DNA of 64,000 nt, taken from assembly GCA_910574455.1 (NCBI GenBank), contig CAJSYZ010000006.1:1439376-1503375 (forward strand). Direction: 5' to 3'. The stretch comes from Trichaptum fuscoviolaceum. Its lineage: Eukaryota; Basidiomycota; Agaricomycetes; Hymenochaetales; Trichaptaceae. Both the position numbers and the translations under genes were made by a program. Below the pieces are notes generated by a model. It worked only from the letters and a program-made list of their open reading frames with translations, ran no database searches and had not been told where the DNA came from. Positions 23,298 through 39,047 of the stretch are shown here, one piece after another (the stretch's first letter is position 1; every line of letters begins with the position of its first letter).

Positions 23298-25703
23298 TTA
23301 ACGAACTTGCGTCATGGTGTGAGCTATCTCTGCCTTTTCCGCTAAAGCCCAATACCGCTGGTGATGAGACTCTGGAGGACCAACTATCGACAGAAGCTCC
23401 AATCTGTCTGGTCGAACCGCCACTCGGCATTTGAATGGCATCGGATGTCTGGCAGACAGCCACAGTCACGTTCGCGGACATCATATGAATAGGAAGATCT
23501 TCTGTGGACGCACCTAACATGACCCGGCATGTAGTCTCCTCTCGGAGTAATCACATTTCCTTGCTCGTCGCGCAATTTCTCAATGTTGAACATTGCCAAA
23601 ATGGAAGCTACGGCAATGAATATCTGGACGATATCGATGTAGCGACTAGGTAAGTCCGACTAAAATGCTTTAAGATACATAGCTCTGACGTACAGAATTT
23701 TCTGCAAAATACATTCCGGGACAGATACATCAGCAAAACTATCATCAGATATCGAAACTTATCGAGGGATAAGATGACCTACCGTCTTCCGAAACCGAAC
23801 GCAAACTGGTTAGCATGTGTAGGGGGGCTGTCTTGCAACCATCGGTCCGGGTTAAACTCTTCAGGCTGTTTGAATTCATCAGGATTTCGGAGCATCGCCC
23901 TAGACTACAGTATTAGGCAAGGCCTCCAAATGTGCAGGAAAATAACTCACCAAACGTTCGGGCATACGACTGTTCCAGCCGGAATATGATATCCGTTGTA
24001 AACATCGTCTTTAGTGACTGTGCGCAAGATGCCTATGGGGCAGGGTCTTACGGCACTCGTATGTATGTCTGTTTAGATTGCTATACACACCTAACGGAGT
24101 TACTGCTTGCCATCTATGTGTCCTTCTCAGTTAAAATGCGATTTAACGGTCGGCTTGCCTTACCTCAAAGCTTCGTTGACAATTGCGTTAACGTAGGGTA
24201 GATTCGGACGGTCTTTGAAGGTTGGAAGGCCGCTGTTTCCTATCACTGTATCCAATTCCTCTTGACCTCGCCTTTGAACTTCAGGGTTAAGTACCATGGC
24301 CAACAAGAATGTCTGCATGACTGAGACCGTCTGTGCGCGTTGGATTAGAGCGTCGTCCGGCGGCTCCTCAAGAATGTAAACGGTACCGTATCAGCACCAG
24401 CTATAGGAAAGCTCGTCAACAATTCCCTCCCTACAAGTATCATATATACAGTAACTCACTTACCGACATATACTATTCCAAGTGCCTTCTTGATTATTTC
24501 CTCGTCTTCTGTACTTCCGTTATGCGCTAGATGCTCCTCTATGAGTTCTCTCGCTATCGAAGGCGTGGCAGTTCCCTTCAGCTGAAGAGCAACGATACAT
24601 TTTAGGATGAGATCGCACACGGTTCGAACTCACCACTTTGCGTTTCACTTCTTCGTATGGGATATTCAGCATATCATATGATGTTTTATGACTGTGTTCT
24701 GCGAAACTGAGAAAACCAGTTCCTGGAAACCATTTGGGGAGGTATTGTACTGGAAAGTGCCATCGTCTCGTCTCTTGATGTCAGACTGTTATGGCTAAAA
24801 TGCACTTACGAAATGGTAGGACATTAACAAGGTAGAAGCGTTGTGCTTCACCTAAGCAGAATAGCCCCTTCTCCGCCAAGTCAATGAGAGGATCGTTCTT
24901 TTCTTTAGCTACGTGCGAAGTTATCAGTCCCAAATTGATGTAGCTGATATACCATGTCGCTTACCTTCATACCCGTACGCAACTTTCATGATCTGTTCCC
25001 CAGCACATCTACTCAGGACCGTTAGATGTGATGAGTTCGGATTCACGAATCCACTCACTGCCGAGTATATTGCAAGAAGCCTTCCGGGTCATGAGAGAGC
25101 CGAGCCAGTAGCTGACGAGCCGCCTGCGTATGTATGTCATAGTACGCATTGACCACGTTAGACTGGAAGTATCGGTGAACCTGGAGTCGAACTTTTCTGT
25201 GCTCTTCGCCGTATGGCATGATTCCCAACAGCCAATCCCATCCTGATCTGCAGAGAGAAAGGTAAGACACAACATTCAATGTAATTATAAAGAATAGTAC
25301 ACACAGGTTCACCATAGTCATATTAGGCCGGGACGAATAGTTGACCCCCCTTTTAACGAACAACTCGTACGCTGCTTCAGCGGAGTTCACGAAAAGAAAC
25401 GGTGTGCCAAAGTTCTCGATGTATACTAGGTTGCCTACAGTATGTTTTAAGATAAGTGCACTCTGAATAATAGAATATATCTCTACACGATGACGTACCG
25501 TATTTCTTTCCCCATTTACGGGCTTCTTCCCATTCATCTCTCTCCGGCATGTCCAGAATATTTCCAATGAGAGGAAGTCCGGGAGGGCCAGGCAGGTGTG
25601 GAAGTCCTTGAGAGTTTTTCTTATGCCACCTCAACCAGAGCCCCGCGCAGACCAAGCCACTACAGATTGCGACAATGTCGATGGTATGGAGCACTTTAAA
25701 CAT
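23298..25703 (-). CDS. Cytochrome P450 monooxygenase, possibly non-functional through a lost splice site
   Basis: Multi-exon E-class P450 of the basidiomycete OrdA-like type: N-terminal membrane anchor, proline hinge LPGPPGLPLIGN, substrate/helix-C region HRKVRLQVHRYF, I-helix AGADT split by an intron before TVS, K-helix EALR, FNPDRW, then FAFGFGR leading to the heme loop. The C-terminus HPMPFKC is recovered by splicing at 23560-23450. The exon that should supply the heme cysteine (ICPGMYFAE, about 23725-23694) has TG, not AG, before it. The nearest AG upstream puts it out of frame, with a stop soon after. P450s of this kind oxidise secondary metabolites or xenobiotics; the substrate cannot be inferred. 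The gene may be a recent pseudogene. Confidence 0.78.
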
Positions 25704-26173
25704 GATAGGATTCCTTGAAATCGAAGGGCAGACTCGGACGGCAGCAGTTAAAAGGCAAAGATATACATAGACTCACGGTTCTTCGGAAGGTGCGTAAGGG
25801 AACTTCACTATATTCTATCCACATCCACTCGGGGACAGAAAAACGCCGTTGGATGTATCGGATGCTCTCGAGGTGGCTATGTATATACAAATGCATTTGC
25901 TTCTTGTCAATGTGTTTCTTGGTCAGAGCTTCTCTGAAACTTTAACCATGACTAGCTTGAGGCGTATTGAACAGTCACAAAACCACTATTCGCGCTGGGA
26001 ACGTCATGCTCCCTCAGGCTATAGAAAACGAGTACTGAATGAACAATATAACATTTTCGACAAGGAGCTGAAGACCGTGGGTCGTACCCTATGCACATTA
26101 AGGATATCATACAATCTGTCGGGCGCTTGTGGCACCGACTGAATGCAAGCATGCAATATACCTCGGGCCGACA
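25704..26173. other. Spacer between two P450 genes
   Basis: Promoter region of the downstream P450 and 3' flank of the upstream one, 470 bp. No other gene is supported. Confidence 0.4.
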
Positions 26174-28551
26174 TCATTCTCCAGCCTCAACGAAGCGAGC
26201 CAAGAGGGCCATGCATTCCGGAGAACGGGGTGTTATCCAGCACTTGAAGGGATTCGGGTGCCTGGGCATACCCGGGCCTAAGACAATAACACCGAGAAAG
26301 TTGAATTCAACTGCACTTACGAAATAGCGGTCGAAGAGTAATGCTCTGAAGGAGTGATCGGAAGACCGTCTTTCCCAAGTGCCTTCTGTACATCGCAAAC
26401 GGCGAGAAACGAAGCTATAGTCAGCTTTATCTGTTGGTTCCAGATTTGAATATACATTAAATGCGCAATTGATGGATGTATGTGTATCGTATCACTCACC
26501 AGATTCTCCGCCAGATGTCTCCCCGGACATTTCCTATAAATCACGACTCAGTCATAACTCAAGTCATGAAAGTCACGTTTGTTACAAACCGGCGACCGAA
26601 TCCAAAAGCATATAATTCTGGATTTACTGGGGGAGCTGTCATTCTTTTGTCTAAGAAACGTTCCGGTCGAAATCTCTCAGCCTCCGGATACTCTCTACTC
26701 ATAGCCCTGGCATAAATTAGCGAATCAAACTTATATGCAAATAAATGCTGGTATACATACCAGACATTTGCGATAACTGTAGTTTCGGCAGGAATAAGGG
26801 TCCCATGGTAAATGTCGCTCCCGGTTGAGCAATGTGGTAAAGCTGCAATTAATCAGATCACAGGCGCGGCAGGCAAACTGATATATCTTACAAAAAGGAG
26901 TGACTGGATGCCAACTTATGCGAGAGTTATGTGATCAGCTTCTTTGTACCCCGGAATATTTGATGAGGAGTGAAGTCGCACCGTAAAAGCTCATAGTAGA
27001 TGGCGTTCACATAGGGAAGGCTAGGCAAGTCGTTGATCGTTGGTAATTTGCCTTTCCCTACCACACGATCTATTTCTTCTTGACCACGTCTCTGAACCTC
27101 GGGATAAAGAACCATGGCGAGAACAAATGAGAGATTGGATGATACCGTCTACAATCATCGTGTTCAGCGACTGTCCTCTTTGACATAATATTGTTGCGTA
27201 CCGAATCCGATCCAGCTGGACGAAATGCGTAGCTGCAATTTTGTGAATTACAAAGAGGTTTGGACTTGCTCACCGATATACATAACAGAAGTTATCGCCT
27301 TTGTTAGCTCTTCGTCATCTGTTTCTCCTCCTTTATCTATTCTCTCTTTGATCATCTCATTAAGAATGGAAGGAAATGCAGGTCCATTCATCTAGCGATT
27401 CCTCAGAATCAGCAAACCAACTCGTAACCCAGATGCAGTACGTTCACTTACGGTCTGCCCCTTCCCCATCGCAAATGGGAGATTGAGAACATCCATCGCT
27501 AGTTTATGCCCCTCTATTGCATGTCTCTTGAACCCCGCGCCAGGAAGCCAGTTTGGGAGTAAATTTACTGTATCCAACTTGTTATGAGGGTTATTTGCTG
27601 CACACACGACGAAAAGCGCGCTTACATATAGGAAAGTAGTTAACGAAGAAGCTAGTCGATTCGGTGAGCGTTGAAATAGCTTTCTCGGCCAATTCAATGT
27701 ACGGATCATTCTCCGGCTTGACTTCAAGAAAACCAGTAAGGCAATCGAACACATAACAGCGATGTAAGGACGTACCCTCATAACCATATGCTATCATCAT
27801 GATCGTAGCACCCGATAAACTGAGGTAGTATCAATTATAAGGGGAACCAAGTTGATGAAATACAAGCACATACTGCCTGATGCACGTCTCAAATTTCTCT
27901 GGATTGTTCAAAGTATAGAAAAGCATTTTGTGTATTTCCTTCGTGAGAACAGGGTTGTAACGTTCTATGGCTGAGGGCTGGAGGAGACGGAGAGCAACCT
28001 GTCTTTTTCGCCTGTGGTCTTTGGAAGACGGCATGAGAGGAAGTAAATACCCCCATCCTTGGCTATGAATTAAGCGTAAGCGAGTTGTCCAGTAGACTAC
28101 GAGTAGCCAGTTAAGTACGCACAGTTCGTTACTCATCACAAATCTAGGACGAGAGCTATAGATGGATGCCTTTCCGATAAGAAGCTCCACTGCCAACTCA
28201 TACGAGTTGATGAAGAGGGTACGATCCCTGAAAATCTTGACATATATTAAATCCCCTTCGTAAGAGTATCGTTAGTGGTTTGTTCTAAAGGCGCAGCATG
28301 GAAGAAGTTCTACCAAATGTTTCCCTCCATGCCTTGATTGTTTCCCAAGGACAAGACCGCGGAATATCGAAAGCATTCCCTATGAGAGGTAGAGGACAAG
28401 GGCCAGGAGGATAGCGGGCACGTCGGAGGTGTGAACTCAGCCACCACATGACACTTCCAAGAATAAGACCTTCAACAAGGAGATGGACCATAATATCGCA
28501 GCCTGAGCACCGAACGTGAGAGCTGTCCATTATTTGAATCATCCACAACAC
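26174..28551 (-). CDS. Cytochrome P450 monooxygenase
   Basis: Second P450 of the pair, same orientation and same general exon plan as its neighbour, suggesting tandem duplication. Seen in order: hydrophobic anchor (VHLLVEGLILGSVMWWL), hinge YPPGPCPLPLIGN, GDLIYVKIF, helix-C HRRKRQVALRLL, I-helix AGSDSTVSSN restored by splicing, K-helix ELLR, FRPERF, heme loop FGFGRRKCPGRHLAE (Cys ligand present, acceptor AG intact), and C-terminal HPNPFKCWITPRS. It therefore looks functional. The first ATG is at 28551; the ATG 60 nt further in (28491) would place the anchor at the very N-terminus and may be the real start. Substrate unknown. Confidence 0.87.
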
Positions 28552-29456
28552 AGCGGAGCGCCCAACGCACCCTCCAAGTTCGCTTGTCCCCTAGCCAGGC
28601 TGAAATGAAGTTGCCGAATGTTTATCTACAGATAAAGTCGTCGGACAAGAGCAAGCACTGAAGCACATGTGCAGTGATACCCATATTAGGCTAGGGCATC
28701 TGGCCTTCGGAGGCTGGTGCCAGTGTACAGTTGAATGAATGAGATTAGTGTAGAGTCCCCTTAAAGCTAGTTCCAGTATGCAGCGCCCATGCTAATGAGC
28801 GATGGAGAGTCTTGTTCGTGGAACTCCGCCCTTACTTTTGAACAGGCAGCGGAGGGACGAAACCAATGGGTAGGAAGACTGTCCCTGCGTATAACTCTAT
28901 CTCTTGTGCACGGAGAGGTTCAGATGTCGAGGTACAATGATCTGAACGTTACTTGCCGAAGACGCACCGTGAGCTAGCATATTCGCAAGAAAGGTTTTCT
29001 CCATCCCGTGAAGCCGTCTTAAGGCACTTCAAGTTGCAGCGTCGCCAATCATCCAGCCAATTCGATTCATAAGAAAGTGCGAAATGCTAATGATACTGTA
29101 TGTAAATCCACATGACAAAAGTTATCATCCAGAGAAGGGCACGCTGCGGCTCACCTTAATAATGGATTTGACGGCGGGAAAATGCGGAGAAAAATCAAGA
29201 TGATAATTGGACTGCAACGTTTGAATACCTTGTGAGTTCGTAAATGAAAGTGGACGATGTATCCTGCCAGCCGGTCGAATATCCATGAAGCCAGATGCAC
29301 ATCTGAAGTTCATTCCGGGCAGGAGACCTACGAGAGTCTCCAGGCCTTGAGAATCATTCGTCGCGTTATGGTCAAGGTCATCGTAGAGAGTCAACGAAAA
29401 AAAAACACCAGTAACGGTGTCCACTGGCAGAGTGCTCTCTGCAACTTGGAGTGTCA
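28552..29456. other. Divergent intergenic region, P450 promoter to MCM4 promoter
   Basis: Upstream regions of the P450 (left) and MCM4 (right). A 110-codon open frame on the minus strand (29457-29125) has no recognised domain and lies against the MCM4 promoter; I do not call it a gene. Confidence 0.4.
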
Positions 29457-29504
29457 ATGACCGGCCCTGACTACTAGTAGTAGTTCAGGCCCGGGGCTGG
29501 TCAT
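29457..29504. repeat. Imperfect 48-bp palindrome upstream of MCM4
   Basis: Arms ATGACCGGCCCTGA and TTCAGGCCCGGGGCTGGTCAT flank a CTACTAGTAGTAG centre, so the segment can fold back on itself. The centre matches the palindromic word seen upstream of IRE1 and between MCM4 and UPF3. Confidence 0.65.
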
Positions 29505-29505
29505 A

Positions 29506-29511
29506 ACGCGT
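29506..29511 (+). promoter_or_regulatory. MCB box (ACGCGT) upstream of MCM4
   Basis: Exact MluI cell-cycle box 105 bp before the MCM4 start codon. In fungi MBF binds this hexamer and drives G1/S transcription of MCM genes (established for yeasts; use here is inferred). Confidence 0.55.
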
Positions 29512-29555
29512 TTGAGTCGAAGAAATTGGCGTGTCTCGACTCTCGAGTCTCTACC

Positions 29556-29561
29556 ACGCGT
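29556..29561 (+). promoter_or_regulatory. Second MCB box (ACGCGT) upstream of MCM4
   Basis: A second exact ACGCGT, 55 bp before the start codon and 50 bp from the first. Paired MCBs are typical of S-phase gene promoters. Confidence 0.55.
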
Positions 29562-29610
29562 TGCTTCATTTTCAATAGTGCAACTTGGTTGTTCAACACT
29601 GACAACAACC

Positions 29611-32850
<3,240 letters not shown>

Positions 32851-33153
32851 TGCTGCATAATATCATTGTATTATTTATTTTGTGTAAACATACGAGCCAT
32901 TTGTAAACTCAGAGTTGTCTTTTCAAACATTTGATTCCATTTATGTATGTCCGAGAACTTCAAGTCAGTGTACATAGTTTGAATGACAGCGGTGGCAGTG
33001 CTGCTAACTACTAGTAGTACTAGTAACTTCAAGTTGAAACTGACCCAACTTCTCACTGGCAGAGTCAACCATTGCACAAGCCTTGCAAACTTATACATAT
33101 CTTCATCAGACTTCCTACACCTCACTTATCTCGAGCACATCAAACATAAGGAA
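32851..33153. other. MCM4-UPF3 spacer with palindromic CTAGTAG cluster
   Basis: MCM4 3' flank and UPF3 5' flank. At 33005-33024 the sequence AACTACTAGTAGTACTAGTA contains two overlapping palindromes of the kind also present upstream of IRE1 and MCM4. Confidence 0.5.
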
Positions 33154-34882
33154 ATGGAGGAGAGCAGTCAAACGAAACCTAAGAAATCTAAGTCTCGGTC
33201 GGATAAGAGGGTGGCAAAGTCGGCACGCTTAGGCGGAGGAGTAGAGAAGCTGAAGACTGTAGTTCGAAGGCTTCCACCTAACCTTCCAGAGGAGGTCTTT
33301 TGGCAGAGTGTAAATCCATGGGTGACAAGCGAAACTACCTCTTGGAAGGTCTTCTACCCAGGCAAAGTGAGGAAGACGTGAGTGGCAACATTCGTTATAC
33401 AATTTCTATGTCTTTGCTCAATTGAAACTGTAAGGTACAACAAGGAGAATGTTCCTTCTCGGGCATATATCTCGTTCAAGACTGCTGAGCAGCTTTCTGT
33501 CTTCAGTACAGCTTATGATGGTCATGTTTTTCGCGATAAGGCTGGTCTGTCATTCAGCTATATAACGATTGATATATATTCACCCCTTAAACCTCAGGAA
33601 ATGAGTCAGTGGCTGTCGTCGAATTCGCACCATGTCAGAAGGCACCTCCAGAGAAGAAGAAAGCAGATCCCAGAGTTGCGACAATAGAGCAAGGTATAAT
33701 TACCTGTCCGATATTTAGCGCCTAAACTCACGCATTGCTTTTCAGACGAAGACTTCATATCTTTCATAGAGTCACTCAAGGCCCCTCCAACTAAACCTAC
33801 AGATTCCGAAGCCCTTGAAGCGCTTAGTGCGTACAATTCTTATCCAAATTTACTAAATGGGTGCTGAAGGAACTATCTACAGTCGCCTCAACCCAGCCCG
33901 CTCCTGAGCCGAAGACAACTCCGTTGCTCGAAGCTCTCCGTGCAGACAAGCTCGCCCAGAAGGATAAAGAGACAATCCTGAAGGCGCATGCACATTATCA
34001 CCGTGACGGGCGCGTGGCGGCCCAGATGGACAAGGGCAAGGGTGCAGCAGCGAGCAGACAAGCAGACGACGGCGGTGCGGGACGAAAGGGGAAAAGAGGT
34101 GGAAAGAAGGGGGAGATAGCAAAGGATAACTTTGGGTCTGTTGCGACGAAAGGAGGGCCAGGCAAGAGTGGATCTTCTCCAGCAAAGCCTGGAAGGGGTA
34201 CGAGAGAACGCGATGCACCTTCGGCTACAACTACGACAGGGTCCGAAGCGGTTGAAGCCACGAAAGAGCGCGATCGTCGTACAAGGCCTGCAATCAACTT
34301 TGGAATTGCATCGAGGCAATTCGAGGCAGCTCTGAGTGGGGCTGGGGTACTGTCGACGGGCGGACCTGAGAGGAAATCGCGGCGTGAGCGTGACAAGGAA
34401 CGGAGCGAAGTTGCTGCCTCAGGCTCTACTGTTGAAGGTGTTGCGAGAGTATCTGCAAAGACAGATAATGATGACAGTAAACCTGCAACATCTCCATCTA
34501 GCAATCGTGATCGTCCCCGAGGAGGCGGTGGAAGGAGGAGAGGCGAGGGACCGAAGAGCCCTTCCCTAGTGCCTGCTAGGTCGAAAACAGGTAAGGATTT
34601 ATTCCCTCTGTCTATACTTGATATTCATATACTTTCTCTGAAGATGCACCACCTATGATCCTAGCACGTATCGACGACGCTCCCGCTCCCTCGCCTGTTC
34701 CTGCGAAAATCCTATCCCGGCCTGATGCATCCTTGTCCGAAGCACAGGGAACTTCCGACTCTCCTAGTCGAGGTGGTCGTGGAGGAGGCCGTGGTGGCGG
34801 AGACGGTGGACGAGGAAGGCGCCGTGCACGAGGAAGAGGCGGTCCTCCGCCTATCGCGAGAGGTAGCGCTGCAGATACTTGA
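33154..34882 (+). CDS. UPF3: UPF3 (Smg-4/UPF3), nonsense-mediated mRNA decay factor
   Basis: Links exon-junction complex or ribosome to UPF2/UPF1 in nonsense-mediated decay. Six exons: 33154-33377, 33435-33544, 33598-33693, 33746-33826, 33883-34590, 34644-34882; 485 aa. The RNP-type Smg4_UPF3 domain is clear: KTVVRRLPPNLPEEVFWQSV, SRAYISFKT, FRDKAGNESVAVVEFAP, then EQDEDFISFIESL. The rest is basic, low complexity and rich in Lys, Arg, Gly and Ser, ending with an RGG-like tail (GGRGGGRGGG and GRGRRRARGRGG) that may bind RNA. The ATG used is the first in frame near the conserved domain. Unspliced reading would miss the conserved NESVAVVEF block, which supports the 54-bp intron at 33545. Confidence 0.92.
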
Positions 34883-35498
34883 TCAACCAGGATGCGGAGC
34901 TGTGACAATGAGGTTGTCATACATATGCTCACTCCAAAGCAATATTTTTCAGCACACCCCTAACCCTTTCAAAGAGTTTGACTCTGCCAACCACTTCTGC
35001 TAGCAAATCCTTGGACGATACGTGCTAAGCTACCACGCCGCCGGCACACTTACATTCTCCAGTCAAATACGCATGGGTAGCCAACTTAATGTCGGGCTCC
35101 TGCTATCGCAATGGTGACTCCTCTTATACTCTGCTCCTGCTGGACTCTGTTATTGCAGGCTGCACATCATTCCACATTCTTGAAAGCCGGTATAACATTG
35201 CTCCATTCGATGTCTCTCAGATTATGAGTGTAATTAGAATAATCACTCGTAGAACTCTTTACAATGCTGTGTATAGTTTCAGAATGACTGGCGCAGCAGA
35301 TAGAATATCATATATAATTTTGTGCTCATCGATCGTCCCTGCAGAAGAACCTTTTAAGAACTGTAAAAGCCGCCGTAGGCCGGGCACTCCATACACTCTT
35401 CTTTCTTCTCAACGCACTAGGTCTGATCCTCTTTATTTCATTCCGTATTACTACCATACACGAGTCGCACAACCTCATCCGTTCTTAACAGATACCAA
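34883..35498. other. UPF3-JIP5 spacer
   Basis: UPF3 terminator and JIP5 promoter, 616 bp. A 142-codon open frame (35089-35517) crosses the JIP5 start and has no recognisable domain; nothing else is seen. Confidence 0.4.
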
Positions 35499-37041
35499 AT
35501 GCCTGACATACAAGTAGGAGCTCAAATATTCGACATCGCATTCCATCCGTCAGAGCCCCTTGTATTTGTGGGACTTCTAACAGGCGACATCAAATCCTTT
35601 CGATATGACGAGCAAGGCTGTCATGAAGAGAAGTTCTCTATCCGACCATCAAAGCGGTCTTGCAGAGGACTCGCTATGAGTGAAGATGGTTCACGTCTGT
35701 ATGCCGTTGGAAAAGGAAAAGCCTTGCAGTGAGTAGCTTCATGTCGTTTATTCTACTCGGTTTGACGTTCTAAACTCCAAAAAGCACGATAGACACGCTT
35801 TCTGGCAAATTACTTGACTCGAGGCTTGGAGCCCATCAGTATGTGCAATAGTTGTCGTTGTGAGTACTAGAATCGACCAATATAGTCCTCAAGAGCTCCT
35901 ATCAATCGAATAAAACGGCTTTCATCGCACTTGCTTTGCACTGGCGATGACGACGGCGTGGTGAAGGTACATCAATCAGACTAATTCCTCCACCATTACT
36001 CATGTTACTTAGCTATGGGACTCGCGAAAGCCGGACTCGATACGGTCATATAACCATCATTTTGACTTCATATCAGACCTCCTGTGGACGGAATCCAAAA
36101 AGCAAGTCGTAGTAACAAGGTACGACCTCTAGCAAGCCTGTGCATTCACGGCGATAATTTGCGACAGTGGAGATGGAACTCTCTCAGTCATTGATGTGCG
36201 ATCCTCAAAGCCGGAGCCTTTCGCCCATTCCGAGGACCAAGAAGATGAACTCCTTTCCGTTGTTTCCATTCGAGGCGGAGAGAAAACAGTAGTTGGAACC
36301 CAGATAGGTATACTATCCATTTTTAATCGGTCGAGTGGTTGGGGGGATTGCGTTGATCGTGTTCCAGGGTATGACATGTTTCACTGATACTTCGAAGGAA
36401 CTAAGTTGAATTTCCGTAGCCACCCTCATTCCATAGATGCACTGTGCAACCTACCCTCCTCATATCCCTCTTCGTATTCAACTATACTCACAGGCTCCTC
36501 TGATGGCCTGCTTCGCGCGGTGCAACTCTTTCCAACAAAACTCCTTGGCGTCGTCGCCGATCACGGAGAGTTCCCGATAGAGCGTATCGCAGTGGACATG
36601 GGAGGGGAAGGCCACTGGGTGGGGAGCGTGGGGCATGATGAGGTGTTGAGGCTGACGGACTTGAGGGAAGTACGGGAAGATGAGGTGGAAGGTGAAGAAT
36701 TGGAGGCTGAAGATGAAAGCGATTCAGACTCAGACTCAGACACGGGATCGAAGTCGGAGCAAAGCGCCAAGCCATCGTCAGACGTTGAGGAGGAAGAAGA
36801 AACACCAAATCTTTCGTCCCTAGAAAAAAAGATACCCACAGAACGCAGTCAGGATAGTCAGGATGTCGATGAGCAGTCCTCAATGGACGAAGAGGAGGCT
36901 GATAGCGACAACGACCGTCCGGCGAAGAAGAGAAAAACGAAGCAAAAGGTAGAGGACCCGTTGGCGACGGATAAGAAAAGAAAGCGGAAACCAAGGAAGG
37001 ACGAAGTAGTTGCAGATCCTACCTTTTTTGCAGACTTATGA
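35499..37041 (+). CDS. JIP5: JIP5/WDR55-like WD40 protein (ribosome biogenesis)
   Basis: Nucleolar WD40 protein needed for 60S ribosome assembly in the family. Six exons: 35499-35728, 35785-35838, 35894-35966, 36013-36119, 36168-36368, 36420-37041; 428 aa. The N-terminal QIFDIAFHPSEPLVFVGLLTGDI is typical of WDR55/JIP5. WD-type repeats follow (GDDDGVVKLWDSR, SGDGTLSVIDVRS, TGSSDGLLRAVQLFP, GSVGHDEVLRLTDL). The C-terminal ~120 residues are strongly acidic, then highly basic (KKRKTKQK, KKRKRKPRK), consistent with a nucleolar signal, and end FFADL, as is common in this family. Several exons are small (54 and 73 bp). Confidence 0.9.
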
Positions 37042-39047
37042 TGAGTATTTCCGTTTGTCCACATATTCTACCCTTGCTTTGGATTCTCTTTTTAGATTGG
37101 ATCGAGTGATCACCGCACCGGTATGTTTGCATGATATTTTCGGCGCTACCGGTAAGGATGAGCTACAGTGATTCTGGGGACGTCGTTGGCTATACACTCA
37201 ACGTAAGGACGCTGTATGTGTGACATGCGCGTTTGTGCGCTTGCGCTAGGCTCTTCCCCCGATCTCTGGTGCTTAGCAGATAAAAAACTGGTGACTACAT
37301 TGACTACGGAACATTTCTAATAGAACGAGCTTGAACTGCTTGTGCAAGTGAGACCCCCGTTACCTGTGAGAAGGACGGGAGACAGCCAGGCCAATCGAAG
37401 GTGTGTTTGAAGCTCATCGCTGTTTTCAATGTGTTTTCTGAGTAATGAGACTATTGCTGCAAATGCGCCAAGTCGGACTGGTACATTGGCTTCTTCTTCC
37501 ATGTCACCTATTTACGACCAGAGCACTGCGTGCCTCAAGCTACTTCACTCTCTCGTTCAGATCTAGGTGGACAGGATGTAATCTGCAATTATCATTTCTA
37601 GGGAACTACATAGACGAATATGAGCTAGATGTCCTCTTTCTTCTTTCTATCGGCATTAAGGCATACACCTTGTGGAAAGAAACGGTACTTCTGGAGTCTG
37701 GACAGTTCTTTGCACTTTTGAAATAATTTATCTTTCGCTCAGGGGGAGCAGGAAGCGGGAGCTACCTGCGGTTGTACTCCAAGTTGCAATCTGGCAGTGC
37801 ATCTGATCACATTGCGCAGCCTGACGGTCAAGCTGTAGTACATAATACTATCTCATCGCAGTTAAGTACATTGTGACCTTGAGTGCACAAAGAGCAATTC
37901 TGGGTCTCCACTACATATTTGATTCAGTCGCTATTGATCTGCAGGGCCTGACAGCTATGTCAAGCTATCATCGTATTTCTGAAGATAGGTAAAATTAGTC
38001 TTGAGAATTAGCACATATACTGTTGTGCCAGTCATTCCGAATATGTATGATATAAGTTCTGGGCCAACGCCTGAGCTGCCAGATCGCACTCAGCCTCAGT
38101 CCTCTCCTCCATCGCAGTCGGAAACATGAACGCACACCCTGAGCCAAACGTGCGCGTGAATACACCTGATTGTTGCGTTCCGAGTGAATGTCCCGAAGCT
38201 CGACAATCTGAAAGTGTTGAAAGGTCCTCTGAACTTTGAGCATTGCCATGTAGACAGCGCCGGGCAAAGAACAAGCAAGAGAGAGAGAAATGAAAGACAT
38301 GAGGGGGAAGACTGAAGTGTGCCAGTGGTCTGTGCGTGCGATAAGATAGCCCCTTCGGTCAAGATTTGACTACCAAATTTATTATCTATCTTCCTGGTTT
38401 TCTTCCACTTGAAATCACACTTCGTCTGTTTCTTTTATCATTAAAGGTGAGTCTTAGGCTGTTAGGAAAGACAATCTTACTCAAATAAGGGGCACTTGTA
38501 TTTAGTAGCTTTCGAATCGACATTAGTGAAGTTGGAGAAGGGGAAATCTAGCGATTGTTGGGCTTTTGAGGATTCTTGGACATCGGCGAGTCTTGTAGAC
38601 CATCCATAGTGTTATTTTATGAATACGAACTTAATGAACGATTATTGTGTGGACAAGTTGAGGCAGAAGCACAAGAAGACAGACATCGATTATAATTAAG
38701 TGGTCGGGCGTTGTTGTCGTTCTGTGTTTGGCAGCACACCGACGCCTTCTTCTTTCCTACCACCACCATCTCATCTTCAACTTCACTCAATCGCCTCAAA
38801 AACACGTTTCATCGTCAGAAATCTGTTAGAGAAGGATAGAGAAACAGGAAACGATTCGTTTGAGGGCTTATTTGTTGTGGCGGCAACGACTCACTGGCGG
38901 GATACTTTCAAAGTAAGGAGGTCGTCGTCGACGGTCTTTGAGGTTTCTGCTCATCGACCTCGCCATTGTTCTCTCATCACTACTGTCGAACACCATTGAC
39001 GGCGGGACTCGTCTGGGCGACGTTGGGCATCCGAGTTTGTGGCCAGC
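37042..39047. other. Intergenic region upstream of SET1
   Basis: About 2 kb without a supported gene. Several sub-100-codon ORFs lie on both strands without motifs. The last several hundred bases, with CT-rich and GTCGTC-type runs near 38900-39000, are probably the SET1 promoter and 5' UTR. Confidence 0.4.

Noticed and set aside
29125..29457. 110-codon ORF upstream of MCM4
   Set aside because: No domain, no upstream promoter signal, and it overlaps the likely MCM4 promoter.
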